64,000 nt of DNA, taken from contig NC_061771.1 of the NCBI RefSeq assembly GCF_022458985.1, positions 18,220,001 to 18,284,000 of the forward strand, in the 5' to 3' direction. Shown piece by piece: positions 1 through 11,702 of this stretch. This stretch comes from Mugil cephalus (Eukaryota; Chordata; Actinopteri; Mugiliformes; Mugilidae). A program made the position numbers and the translations under genes. The notes beneath the pieces were generated by a model, which did not search any database, was not told the DNA's origin, and saw only the letters and a list, made by a program, of their open reading frames with translations. The first letter of the stretch is position 1. Each line of letters begins with the position of its first letter.

Positions 1-143
1 GTGCTAACAGCTAATCGCACCACATATAGTGCTCAACAGCTAATGCGCCGCCTGAAACGGAATCAAAGAACGGGAAGGAAATTGATTCCGGCGACCACAG
101 GGTCTGATGCTCAGCTTGAACAGACTCTCAGAAGACGAAGATA
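1..143 (+). CDS. Possible 3'-terminal coding exon of an unrecognised gene (partial)
   Basis: An open frame runs from the window edge to a TAA at 141-143 and ends in a basic tail of four arginines. The upstream part is rich in Arg, Lys, Gln and Thr. The first ten bases end in AACAG and a second AACAG lies at about 36-40; either could be a splice acceptor. An AATAAA sits at 220-225, about 80 bases after the stop, giving a compact 3' UTR. A late stop, a basic C-terminus and a close poly(A) signal together suggest a real terminal exon. I do not recognise the protein. It would be convergent with tmem192. The open frame is only about 46 codons, so chance cannot be excluded. Confidence 0.33.
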
Positions 144-219
144 AGAGCCGTGTTAACACCTTCGTAAGTGCGGAGTCTGACATGAAAGGGCTTCACTGTA
201 GTGTGCGTGTCTACTGGAA

Positions 220-225
220 AATAAA
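220..225 (+). terminator. AATAAA poly(A) signal of the putative terminal exon
   Basis: A canonical AATAAA lies about 80 bases after the TAA at 141-143. It supports reading the left edge as a gene end, but such hexamers are also frequent by chance in AT-rich DNA. Confidence 0.35.
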
Positions 226-3200
226 ATTCACTCATAACTTGTCAAGGAAAAGGTAAAGCTTTCCCCAGAAGGGTTAAAAAGGCATTTTTGTGCAAACAGA
301 CAGGAGTTAAACATTTACTTAGTTTAGGATGCACTGACAATTTTCAGGTGCAAACTCTGTGTCTGAATGAATAGTTTGAGTGTTTGAGAAATATATTACA
401 GGATATATTACAAGTTCAAGACTCAAGAAAAAAATAAAACATAATATGACTTGTTTTGGCGTTTGATCACATGGGTCATATATTGTAATAATTTCTATAA
501 TAACTATATACATTTAATATTGATTTAAACTTATAGAATCCAGTCATTAAACAAGCATAAATGAATAAAGATATTTGATTTGAATGTTCAGATGTGGCAT
601 CAGTTTTTTTGATTTCTCTCCATCACACAGTGGATGGGTTCGTGTGCGATTGCGGTATCCTCTATATGAGTGTGTGTGTGTGTGTGTGTTAACTCTGTGC
701 CCTGCAGTGCTTACACTGAGTTCAGGCCAGGCCGAGGAGAGAGATGTATTCTAAGTTAAGCCTTTGAAGGCCGCGGCGTGGCTTTGATGTGCATGGAGGT
801 CTATAGAGGACAATGTATTCATGTTAAAATGAGAGAGGCAGAAACATACAGAAAAACCTCAAAGACACACACACATACACACACTTACAATCAGCCCGCA
901 CTTCAAAGGGAACCTGAACGAGGCCTTCCTGTATGGACTTCATAGCTGCAGGCATTATATCTCTCCCTGTGTGTGTGTGTGTGTGTCCTCTAAAAAGGGA
1001 GTCTTCGTTTTCTCCTGGAGACCTCACTGATGTCACCTTGACTCTGCGTCGGTCAGCGTGCCCGCGCTCGGCCGCCGCTGCGAGGCGTCGCTCAGTTTGA
1101 ATCGCGCCTGACTGCACTGATCTGAGGAGGAATGCGACGGGCGAACAGAGACCCCCCCCCTCCCCTTCCCAAACTGTGGATCACCAGCACTGTAAACACA
1201 GGGGACAATGTGTGTGTATCTCCTTGGTGGAGGGGGCCGAGGGCTTCCCTTTGGCTAGGTTAAATCCTAATGCCTCTTATCTTCTCCACTTGGCTCTCTT
1301 GGTATCTCCACCTAAAATCTGTACCCTTCAGCTGCCAAACACAGCTTTAATATGGATTTCCTTTCAATACAGATTCCTCTCTTTCAATATCCTCTGACTC
1401 GGCATTTTTTTAACAGCAGTTTTCCTTTACACGCTGACAGGAAGCCTGACGTGACAAACACTGTGCGATCGCCGTGGTAAAACGTGGCGCATTTCATTTT
1501 GACTAAATTAAAAAAAAAAAAAAAAGTTCTGGCGAATGTTTCTTCCGGAGGTAAGATGCCACGAGAGACCATGAACTGCCTTAGAGCGCAATCACAGACA
1601 TTTGTCGAATTTTTCAAACCCATTTCCCGTGTCCAATAAAAGCATAAAAAAGCCCCTAAATGTATTCACTACTTAATGACAAGGGCTTATTCTCAATTGT
1701 CAATTATCTGCCCTTGAATTCCTCGAACACATTTGATCTCTATTCGATGAAATCTAAAATGTGTCTTGAATTACTTTTTTTTAGACAAAAAATCGTCATC
1801 AGTAAATTTCAGTTTTCCATTAAGAAACTATGAATAAGTCCTTGCACGTGTCTCTTTTTGATTCTGAGCAAAGTGTCGAAGAACTAACTTTATATTTCCA
1901 AAAAACCTTTATTTGCACACACACACATACACACATATTTACACTAGGCAATGGGCGTATGTAACACTCAGTAACTAATGTTATGAGAATTGAAGGATCC
2001 TACAAAGTAAAAAAGCATGTTCACTGCTGCATTCATGAGGAGGACAAATCATATAACATTCAATCAACTAGATTATAGCTGTAAGTGTTATTAATATAAT
2101 TGTGCAGCCATGTGTGGAGGCACATCTCTAAACAGACAAATGAAAACAATTGTAATAACACATAATGGGTCTTCATAGGAGTCTTGCTCCAGCAAAAAGA
2201 GAAGAGCAGCTAATTAGACCGTGTTTAGTGTTGGGCGAAACTAAATCTTTAAAGTTATTTCAGGCCTAACGAAAGATAAAACCTGTAGAGTACAGATTAA
2301 TTCTCGAGATAAATCTGAGTCGGGGTCTGCTCTGTAAGAACAAACCGATCCTAGTCACGCTAATCCTAATCATGTGAGATGTCGCCTGTGTGATTTAGAG
2401 CTTGTAGAGAGAGTTGAAGAAAATATAAAATGTCTCCACCAGGTGGTGTTTAGTATCTTTTTTTACGCTTCTTCAAAAAATAATAATTCTGGTGTGACTT
2501 CACCTGCTGCCAAGGTGCATGGAAGAGAGAAAGAAACTGTAGAGAGGTAAAGACTCCAGCGGCACTGGTAGTAAATCACACTTTTTCTGCGCATTACACT
2601 TTGTTGCACCATTCAAATAATCAACGCAAAATAAATCCGCGTTTTATCCTCATCGTCCCGAACTCTATGACCTTAAATGAAGCAAAGGGCTACAGAGTGA
2701 TTTATGCTACAAGCAGCATTAATAGAAAGGAGCAACCCTCCAAATGATGATTTGTTACTTCAGGTCATTTCCAACAAAGCTGCTCAGTCAATGCACAACA
2801 CCGTGTGCAGTTAAACCAATTCGTTCTCGAGCTCTGAGGCGCAGAATGGAAAATCAGACAATGGATACGTAGATAGGCACGGGTATCATCCACCAAAGTT
2901 TGCACGGTGTTGGTATCAGATGCAAAGAATCAGCAGATCAGCAGAGAGAGAGGGAGACAGAGGGAGGGAGGGAGGACAGAGAGCTGAATGGATGATTGTC
3001 ATGCTGTCGAGTCTGAAAAGGGCAGGGCAGGTTTTGTGATGCTAATGGTGTCAGATAGAGAGTGGGGGTAGTGTGTGTTTTGTGTGTAATGTAATCTACA
3101 GGGTGTGTCTCTGCAAATGAGAGAGATGATATTATTGCTGCCATCCACCTGCAATAACGCTGGAATAAGAATACGCTCGACTCAAGGAAGTTTCGCCTGT

Positions 3201-3800
3201 GTGGGAAAATCTTGTGGCGTCATAACCCATAACCTGCACGGAGGCGTGGGAATCTGCATCCCTGCCTGTAGTACGCCTGACACAACTGGGGTCGACATAA
3301 CGGCTTAGGTCAGAGTGTGGTTTCAGTCAGGGTCGGCATCTTCCCAAGTCAGCGACGGCCTACATGCAGATCCCTCTGCAAATGTCTCTGTGCAGCACTA
3401 AATCTCTGACTGTATGGACTGTACATGCAGGAAATGCAAATACCCCAAAAACTGAATGTACAGTCAGTCCTGTACATTCAGTTCATACTATGACTGTACG
3501 TGCTTTTCAGCTTGCAGCTCTAGTGCTACTGTCACCTTCACTGGCACTTTGAGTAAATAATACCGTCTTAGCCTTTCTGGTTAGATGCTAACTGTATTTC
3601 ATTTACTCCACACCTGTACACTTGAATTTAACCAAACCTAATTTACTGTACCACCTATTGAGCTGCTTGTGCGTTCATACTGCTGCTGTTTTCTATTTTT
3701 CTCTTATTATCATTCTTTTTTTTCCCATACTACTGCATTTCCAGATTAATTACACACAGCACACTGGACTGTATGTATCAAAACAGTTTCTTTCTGAATG
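226..3800. other. Non-coding stretch between the putative left-edge gene and tmem192
   Basis: No convincing exon was found on either strand. It holds a (GT)n tract near 670-690, a second near 969-986, a C-rich run near 1153-1160, a GC-rich patch at about 1030-1125, and a perfect 13-base inverted repeat at 3451-3482. A minus-strand AATAAA lies near 1907-1912 and could serve tmem192. The missing 3' exons of tmem192 would be expected here, but I could not identify them. Confidence 0.5.
3451..3482. repeat. Perfect 13-base inverted repeat (hairpin)
   Basis: ACTGAATGTACAG at 3451-3463 is followed by a six-base loop and the exact reverse complement at 3470-3482. Related words (GACTGTA, TGTACATG) recur within about 60 bases on either side, so it may be the core of a larger decayed palindromic element. 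Confidence 0.75.
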
Positions 3801-6021
3801 TTAAAATTTGCACTTGCGGTTCAGTCGGAGCCTGAGCGTCTCTTGGAGAAAGGGGAGTAAAAGGAGGAACCGGATGCATGGACGCTATTAACAGCAGGTG
3901 TGGCAACAGTACGCTGAGGTTTGGTGGTGGACAGTTTACTTTAGTGCTGTTTATAGAGAGGGGGAAGCCTGTGTTTATGGGCTCACACTAAAAACAATAT
4001 AATAATGCAACTGATCCGCACATAGTTCTGGAGCCTCAGACAAGAGTCAACACTCACATTCACATACTGAACATTAAAATGAAAACGGGAATCGGTTTAC
4101 CTGCGTAATACAACAGGCTCGGCACCGCCACCAACAGCTCACACCCCAGAATACTGAGCAGCATGTAGATGTGTACACTTTGTGCTAGTCTTGCAGCAAG
4201 AAGAAGCAACAGGAGGACGTTTCCTGTTCACACACAGAAACACACACGGGCGTTTAAGCTTTAGCTTTACTGCCACCCTGTGGAGAAAACCGACAGGTGC
4301 ATAAGCCGCGAAAACATTTCTCTAGCACACAGGGAGCATGTCATACCTGAAGAGTGCGTGACAAGCGGCAGGTGTTTCAGTGGCTGCATCTCTCTGTAGA
4401 ATCTCAGGTAGCCTCTGCTCCGGGCCCGGTTGTGGTGGTGCTGCACGTAGGCGGTGAACAGCAGCACCAGCGCCCACAGGCACACCTTCGCGAACACAAT
4501 GACACTGTCGCCTTTTACGTTACCCAAAAAGCTCTTACACATCTCCTCTTGGTCAGATTCCAGTATGCACAGCACTGCCACACATATCGACAACACCACA
4601 TACAAAACCTTAAAGGAGAAGAGAAATAGAGGAAGTGAGACGTCCCTGGTATCTTTAGCACAGACTGACACATCGTATGATAAGTCATGATACTTTTAAA
4701 AGCACTTAGGGTCCAAAAGCAAAGTTCACAATCAGTTTACAATTATATAAAGCAGAAAAATTTATATAATGATATATTGTATAATTTTGACCGAAAAGTC
4801 ACTCAGACCAAGTTATATGACGACAATATATCACAAAACGTATTAATAACAAGCCATCAACCATGACATCAAACTAAAACATGAAAGAATAATCTTTTTT
4901 TATTTTTCTGTCAGCTGTTTCTTTTTACTTAAAGAATAACCTCATTAACACAATGTGTGTAAACAAGTTCATGTCATACGTGCAGCAGAGACAGCAGGAC
5001 GGCGTGGCAGGGCGTCGGTAGCGTCTGAAACTCTCTCCTGATGGCAGACTGCAGGGCGTCAGCAGAGATCAGCGGACCGTCCACCGAGTCCTCCTCCGTG
5101 CTTCGTGTCATGTCGACTGAGGGGCCTGCCTGCTACGATAAACACATTAAGGAGAGAATACAAATAAATCACAAATGAATCTAGAAGGAAAGTTGTCTTA
5201 CTTTATACTTCACCCTAGACTAATCTGTGTAAATGGGATGTAATGATAATGCTTGTAAAGTTATGATACAATGATCTCAACAGATTATTATCTTAAAGTC
5301 ACGGGCAAAGGGCAGCCAGCATTTAGCCCTCATTGATCTTTGACTCATTATTTATCTTGTTTTTCTACTTCTGGTGTAGCTGGACCTCTGTGTTTAGTAT
5401 TTAATTTAGCTGTTACTAATTTGTCTTTCTGACACCATGGTTGATTTATGCACTCAAAACGAACAAAAGCAGCCTGTGCGCTTTTTAGCTTGAGGTACAT
5501 TAATGCTGGTATCTGCGAGGGAAAGTGAAACTCAAGTTCCATAGTTTATCACCTGGACTAAAAACAAGGAACTGCTAAGACACCAGGAAGTTCAGTTTTG
5601 AGTGTATGCTAATTTTAAAGACAAAACTCTGGTAATTTATTCAACTCTAATCTAATCCTCTGTATGTGCACACATGTATATAGTATGTGCTATGTTTGTA
5701 GCTCCCAGTCTAACTGCCACAGAGTTTAAACCACTGCACGGAACAAGCGACGCATTGTCATGGCAACCAGTTAACGTCAAACAACGGGTACATACTGCAT
5801 AGAGCCAGGGTCCCTTTGAGCCCATTCGTCTCGACGTTTGGCGTTTTTAAGAGAGCAAAGTAATCAACAACAACCATCAGCGTACATTCTATGCGACACA
5901 GAAGCGGGCGGGCAAATAAAGGTAAACTTCCGGTTCACTCTTGTCCTGGTTCCGTCGTCTGTTGAAACTTGGTTCCTAGCTCAATGGTTCCGGTTGTGGG
6001 ACGTTTGCTTCTCACGTCCAT
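3801..6021 (-). CDS. tmem192: Transmembrane protein 192 (3' end unresolved)
   Basis: TMEM192 is a four-pass protein of lysosome and late-endosome membranes. Coding exons are 6016-6021 (only Met-Asp), 4980-5129, 4347-4608, 4101-4223 and a candidate 3801-3841. All have GT/AG boundaries with matching phase. The start at 6021 was chosen because Met-Asp joins in frame to [10 protein letters not shown], which parallels human MEDGSLDITQS; without it the first ATG would be 5111. Hydrophobic segments follow in exons 2-4. The stretch [14 protein letters not shown] with following SSGN matches the human YIQYHHSKIRNRGY region. The last candidate exon has a strong pyrimidine tract, reads [10 protein letters not shown] and then stops, giving 193 aa against 271 in human. 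A weak donor after NR at about 3813 could instead lead to further exons carrying the C-terminal helix, which I could not find. Confidence 0.88.
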
Positions 6022-6710
6022 GAATTACACCCGCGAGCTGCAGGACATTCACTCTTATTAGTTTTTTAAAATCCCAACATAACAAAATATTCCGTGAAAA
6101 ACATTCTTTAAAATAATTTCTGTGCTATAGAAGCTGTAAAACCAAGCTCAGACACTATACTGTGAATGGCAAGAATGCATGTTTACATTAATGAAAGCTT
6201 ATAACTACTTTTTATTTCATCTTCTGACTTCCAAATCCTGAACTGAATTAATGGTCTTTTTCATTGCATCTGTTTTCTGGGTAGTTTCCAATGACAGAAA
6301 TTAAACATATTTATCTAGTGAAGATGAAATAAAGGAAAGGATGTCACTGTATTTTTGCAGCTTGTCCACTGACTGAAATGATAGCGTCACTGAATATTGT
6401 AAACATCCATCAAACATGAAATATTTTTTCTCTTTATTTTATTTGGTGGTGTGTAAAAAGAAAAGAAGATTAGTACAGATTGGTTTCAGTGTGCCTTAGA
6501 GATCCAGATCAGTGGCCCAGCCCGAGCTAAGAAGACCAGGGAAAAGCTCCCCCTTAACCTCAGAGTGACCTAAAGTCCAAGTGAAGAAAGAGGTAAACAA
6601 ACATTTATAAATGTGGTAAAAATAATTTGTCTGTATGGATATATAAATAAAGCAAAGCGCTAACTTTATGTAGGCAAATGAAAACACAGATAACATCCCA
6701 TTTAAAATAT
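6022..6710. other. tmem192 upstream region
   Basis: This gap lies between the tmem192 start codon and the limch1 poly(A) signal. It should hold the tmem192 5' UTR and promoter. I saw no clear TATA box or recognisable repeat. A minus-strand AATAAA-like cluster near 6430-6442 could be an alternative distal limch1 poly(A) signal. Confidence 0.4.
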
Positions 6711-6716
6711 TTTATT
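6711..6716 (-). terminator. limch1: limch1 poly(A) signal
   Basis: The plus strand reads TTTATT, which is AATAAA on the minus strand, about 1.27 kb beyond the limch1 stop codon. The 3' UTR would be about 6.7-7.98 kb. It contains an A-rich run near 7859-7872 (poly-T in the transcript). Confidence 0.6.
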
Positions 6717-7979
6717 GATAAACATACAGTTGCTATAAAAGACAATGAACTGAGCTCTGTTCCTCTGAGCGACGAAGCTGCTGTCTGGTGTTCAGACAGA
6801 GGAGAGAGGAGTTCAGATCATACTCTGGGGAGGCAACGCTTGTGATAGAGGCAAACGAGGAGAGATTTTAGGACATTATGAACTGTTATTAGATGCAGGA
6901 CTAATTAACAGGGAAGCAGCAAATAACGTTTTATCATTGGTTTAGTTAATTGGAAATGGACAGCAGGTGATAAAGAAGGTTAGGTTTTTTTTTTGTTTTA
7001 TTCTTTTTTTGCTGGTATGGAACTGTGCTTCAAGTTGAATCATACATTACATTCATACTTACACACATACGCACACACAAACACAATGTGCCTAGACCCC
7101 GAGGTCAGTGTGAGTGTGAAATACTCCTGCACATCCAGTACACTCTCGCCCTCGCATTCATTACATAAGGCACTGATTCAGATGCAGTCTATCAGAAGAA
7201 ACAATGGCTAAAACATCCTAAAGGGAAAATGTTTAAAATCCAAAGAACAAGTATTATTATTTAATAACATGCATTCTCATTCATGTAAAATTAGTTATAA
7301 AGAAAAAAAGCTCGTGGTACGTTAGGCAGATTTCTAAAATTCAAATGGATGAGATACAACATACGAGAGGATGGGTAAACATCAACTCACTATCCATCTG
7401 AGCAATACTCACAATAACTTATATATGTTTGTTTTTCATGCAAAACTGTAAACGCAAAACCCAAATGAATGAGAAGCTATGAGTAAGGCATTCTAATGGT
7501 CAAGATACTTCAAGTTATCCAACCCAAACCACTTTGCATCACACTCAGAGAGTGGAGTCACATGATCAGTGCAGAAGCAGGAGTTAATGAGTCAAGATCC
7601 AGGTACCACTGTGTGTGTTAAAGACAGAAACATGTTTAGCTTGTGACAGAAGAGATCCTTATCTATGTGTTGGTTGTGCAAAGGCTTTAGCATATTGATA
7701 TCTTGATTACATCCATGCTACACATATCATAAAGAAGTGTATACCTGCGTACAGTTAAGAAGCACATCAATAGTAGTGTATGTGCATGTTGTTGTTGTTG
7801 TGTCATTTACTCCACTGGTCGTCAGTGCAGGTTCTCTGTTTGAGCGTTTCAGAAAGGAAAAAAAAAAAAAAAGAACAAAAACTAAATCCAGGCTGTGAGG
7901 ATTACATCCCGTCTGTGACTCAAGGTTCTAGAATGGTTCTCTGTCCAGGCGAAAGTTCCAGTTCCCGTTCCAAAGGTCG

Positions 7980-9651
7980 TCATAGTGTGGTGGGCTGACC
8001 CCGGCCTGCAACGAGAGGCAGCGTCTTAGCGTTGTTAAGTTAATCGATGTATGAAACTAGGTTTAGATTAGAGAAGGGTTAAGGTCAGGGCTGAGGTCAA
8101 TATAAACCTCAGAAGAGGAAAGGTTTTAGTAACAGACTTTAAACCAGCAGGTGTTTTTTTCTTTTATGAAGAAAACTTCTACGCAGATAAAGGCAGGTCT
8201 TTATATCACAGATTCTACATCAAATTCTAGCTCAATCACTCCATTCTGATCTAATCACACCAGAGATGGACACATTCAGAAAAGAGATGGGGAAGAATAA
8301 AACCAAAGTCAGGATTAGGTTCTCGATTACAGTGCTAATAAATATGTGAAAGTCCTTTCCACATTTTGTTTTTATCATAAACAAACACCCAGGAGACACA
8401 GTTGCCCTGTAAACATCCATTGTTTTGCATCAAATACACTTTCCACTTTACGTCAGTCTTCACACAGTATGATGCCACTTTTAATGTGAAGTAAAACACT
8501 GACTGGTAAAATATCCCTATAAAGAACACATGAATGGACTTTGTTACTATGTTGACTTTCATTCCTCTTAAATGACTGTACAGCACATATTCTTATTAAT
8601 ATCCTGCAAAAGGCAGATTAAAAATATTTAGATAAAAATATACAGGAACATATCATGTTTTTTTCACACAACCTACGCAAGACAAAATATGTGAATCAGC
8701 AGATACACATATTATCAGACACCAGAGGTGACAGTATGACTTAATTAAATCCCCCACGCCCTGGAAGATATATCAGTTTTACTTATGTGGTGACAAAAGG
8801 TTCTTATAGAGATTCTTCCACAGCATGAATTTATCTGTTCAAGTGCTTCAGTTGCTCTGAGGGATCAACAACCAGACACGTCAGTCATGTCAGGACGAGC
8901 CACACCGAGCTGTAAATGAAGCTAGTGTCTGTGTAGAAGCAGCACATAGGCATGCTGGCCTAGATCCAGATTCATATTTCAATAAGAATTAACAACCACT
9001 TGGTTTTCATTATTGGTACAATTTCTTGTAAAACAAAAACAAATATAATTGCCAAGCGTCTGAATTTGCCTATAAGGAATTCACCAGGCTTTCAACTTAC
9101 TTGCTTTCAATTTATTTGTCCCTGGAGGGCAGCTGGCTTTTCAGCAAGACATATATAGATATGAGACAATAAATCAAAGCCTGTGTGTTTCTTTGAGAGT
9201 GTGTAGGCATATGTGTTCTCACCCCGAGATGCGATATAGCACTCGTGACAGCTGAGCAGTCCATTACGAATCCTTACGTCAGTCCCTGCAGTGGCGTCGC
9301 CCAGCTGCCCTTTACACACTCCACACTGAGGAGAGAAACACAGCAAATATTCTACATGCAAAGGTTTGTGTTTTCATCAGTGTTAATACATTTATATATT
9401 TTATTGTGTATCATCTATCATTTTCATGTCCCCTGCCCGGTGGCAAGTATAATGTGTACAGGCTTTAGTAGAATTTGCACATCCCAAGAGTCACTTTTCC
9501 TCAATGGTGTGCATGTGTGTGTGTACTAGAATAAAACAACACCTTGAAACACTGCATGTGGAAAAACAGTCCCAGCGTATCGATGATCATAGCAGCTCCT
9601 TTTCCCAGAGGCTGAGAACAACCCGAACAAAGACGCTTTCCACTAACACAC
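7980..9651 (-). CDS. limch1: limch1 exons 29-31 (LIM zinc finger and C-terminus)
   Basis: Exons are 9543-9651, 9223-9325 and 7980-8005, stop TGA at 7980-7982. They encode a complete LIM domain with all eight zinc ligands: C-x2-C in LCSGC, H-x2-C in FHMQC, C-x2-C in CGVC and C-x2-C in CHEC. The [14 protein letters not shown] motif and the VRIRNGLL motif are family signatures. The last exon encodes only [11 protein letters not shown] domains of this type mediate protein binding. Confidence 0.95.
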
Positions 9652-11670
9652 CTACACAGACAGAGACAGCAGGAGAAAAACTGTTCATCAAACACAAGCT
9701 GCTCTCTCCCACATTGATGCATCCTTGCTCCACTGATTGCTGATATTCTTTCAGACATTAGTTCGGGCGTACTGTGTGTGTTACCTGCTGGGTGAAGGAG
9801 GCTGCTGTGTTGAAGGAGTGCACTGCTGTTTAGTTGTGACACCATCGTGTGATCCAGATCTGAGGTACATAAGAAATAAATAAATATATTCAAATCCAAA
9901 AGTTACATTTTAGAACATTTGTGTAAATTCAGGTGTATATACGCAAGAAATGTCTCTTTCAAAGCTTCTTAATAAGTGAGCATTTCCATCTGATATATAT
10001 GTTTGTGCCTTTGCCTGGTTCCCTTTCATATTTTCGACACATTTCTTGACGTTTGCTTCATGTCTAAATATGTGTTTATATCTTTTAAGATGATCCAAAT
10101 GAATGGTATGAGCTGGAATCCACTGACGCACATACAAACCACATACTAAGCAGCATAATGTACCTTTTAACAATCTGTGCCTGGTTCAACTGAGGGTTGC
10201 GGTCCAGAGAGGATGTTTTCCACAGTTCCTTCTTAGAAGTTTCACTATCAGGTGAAGAATCTACAAACATAATAAAAAACAAACTCTCATAAACTCTGAG
10301 GAAACACATGGTTGAATTAAGGACGAGTGAGCTGTACACATACAAATTTGGATATGTGATGCTTATGAATGAGTAGGGCCAAGAGGTGCTGGTGCTTAAA
10401 TAATGGAAAATATACAAAGTGCTGTGACATAAAAGTTGAAAAGAATATTCATTTAAATAATATAAATACAAATAAATAAGCCAATATGAAATACAATTGT
10501 GAACATGTAATTATCATAACAAAACTGCAAACTCCACTGGCGTGGGGTCTCGCTTGCAGGCCATCAAAGACTGTACTTTTCTCTGCTACAAAAATGCTAT
10601 GTGTTGTCAGGTGTTGTGTCAATCCTTTTTCACATTCAGCATTTTGAAGGTTCACTTCTATTCATGCAGGTGAAAAACTGACATGACGTCACATGTAGCA
10701 GCCAGCTGCTGTTGATGACCAACCCATGTTATTGCCAAAGTGAACTGGAATGACTTTTGTTGGTGTTTTGTTTGTTTGTTTGCTTTTGTTATTTGCAGTT
10801 ACACACATTTACACAAATTTTCAATAAAGTTCTTGGAGGGAAAAAAAAAGAGCTAAGGGGGCGGTAATAAAAAATTCAGCGGCGCCAAAATGAAGCACTG
10901 AAATCTGAGTTGATTTTTTGGTCTGGTTACTATTGTTTGCGTCAGCACCGGTGCCATTATGGTACCGAGTATCGACACCCATCCCTGTGAATGAGTGTGT
11001 CTGCTTCATGCTCACCTTGGAAAAAATGCAGCTTTGATGCGTGCTGATCCTCGTTCCCCATGGAGATTCTTTGGCCGTTGTGCTGCAGGGGACTGTCTGC
11101 GCTGTTGCTTTCTGGAGCCGAGGAAGTCCTCACTGTCTGTTCTGACGGCTGGGTCACCAAACCGGTGGGGTTAAGGGGTGCGACAGTCTCCTCTAGAATC
11201 CGTCTCTCCTGGAAGAAGTGCAGACAAATCAAACAGAGACAAAAACATAAAGACATGCAACCAGGAGACTGTGTTTTATTTGTGTGTGTCTGGGTGTTTG
11301 TACCTCTTCATTGTGTTTCCTCTCCTCCTCTTGCACCTCTAGCTGTGCTTTCTCCCATTCCTTCTTCAGCTTCTCTTGTTCTCTCTGGTACTGCTCCTGA
11401 AGGGAAACAATGTTCATGTTAACAAAACAGATAAAAACTGCAAAACACAGCCATGACACACATCCAGTACAGTGTCTGTTTTCTTCTTTGCATTCTTGGA
11501 GCCATGCACGTCCACACCGTTACACTACAGTACCTGTAGGAGGCGCTCCTGCTCCTGTTGCCACCTTTCCAAGCGCTTACGCTCCTCATTGGGGTCCCAG
11601 ACCCAGTGATTAACACGTTTAGCCAAGTTCAACATGGGGGTCTCAATCTACCCAGACCCAAACCAACAGT

Positions 11671-11702
<32 letters not shown>

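Noticed and set aside
824..1117. 97-codon minus-strand frame as the missing tmem192 exon
   Set aside because: The residues do not resemble the TMEM192 C-terminus, and no phase-compatible acceptor was found.
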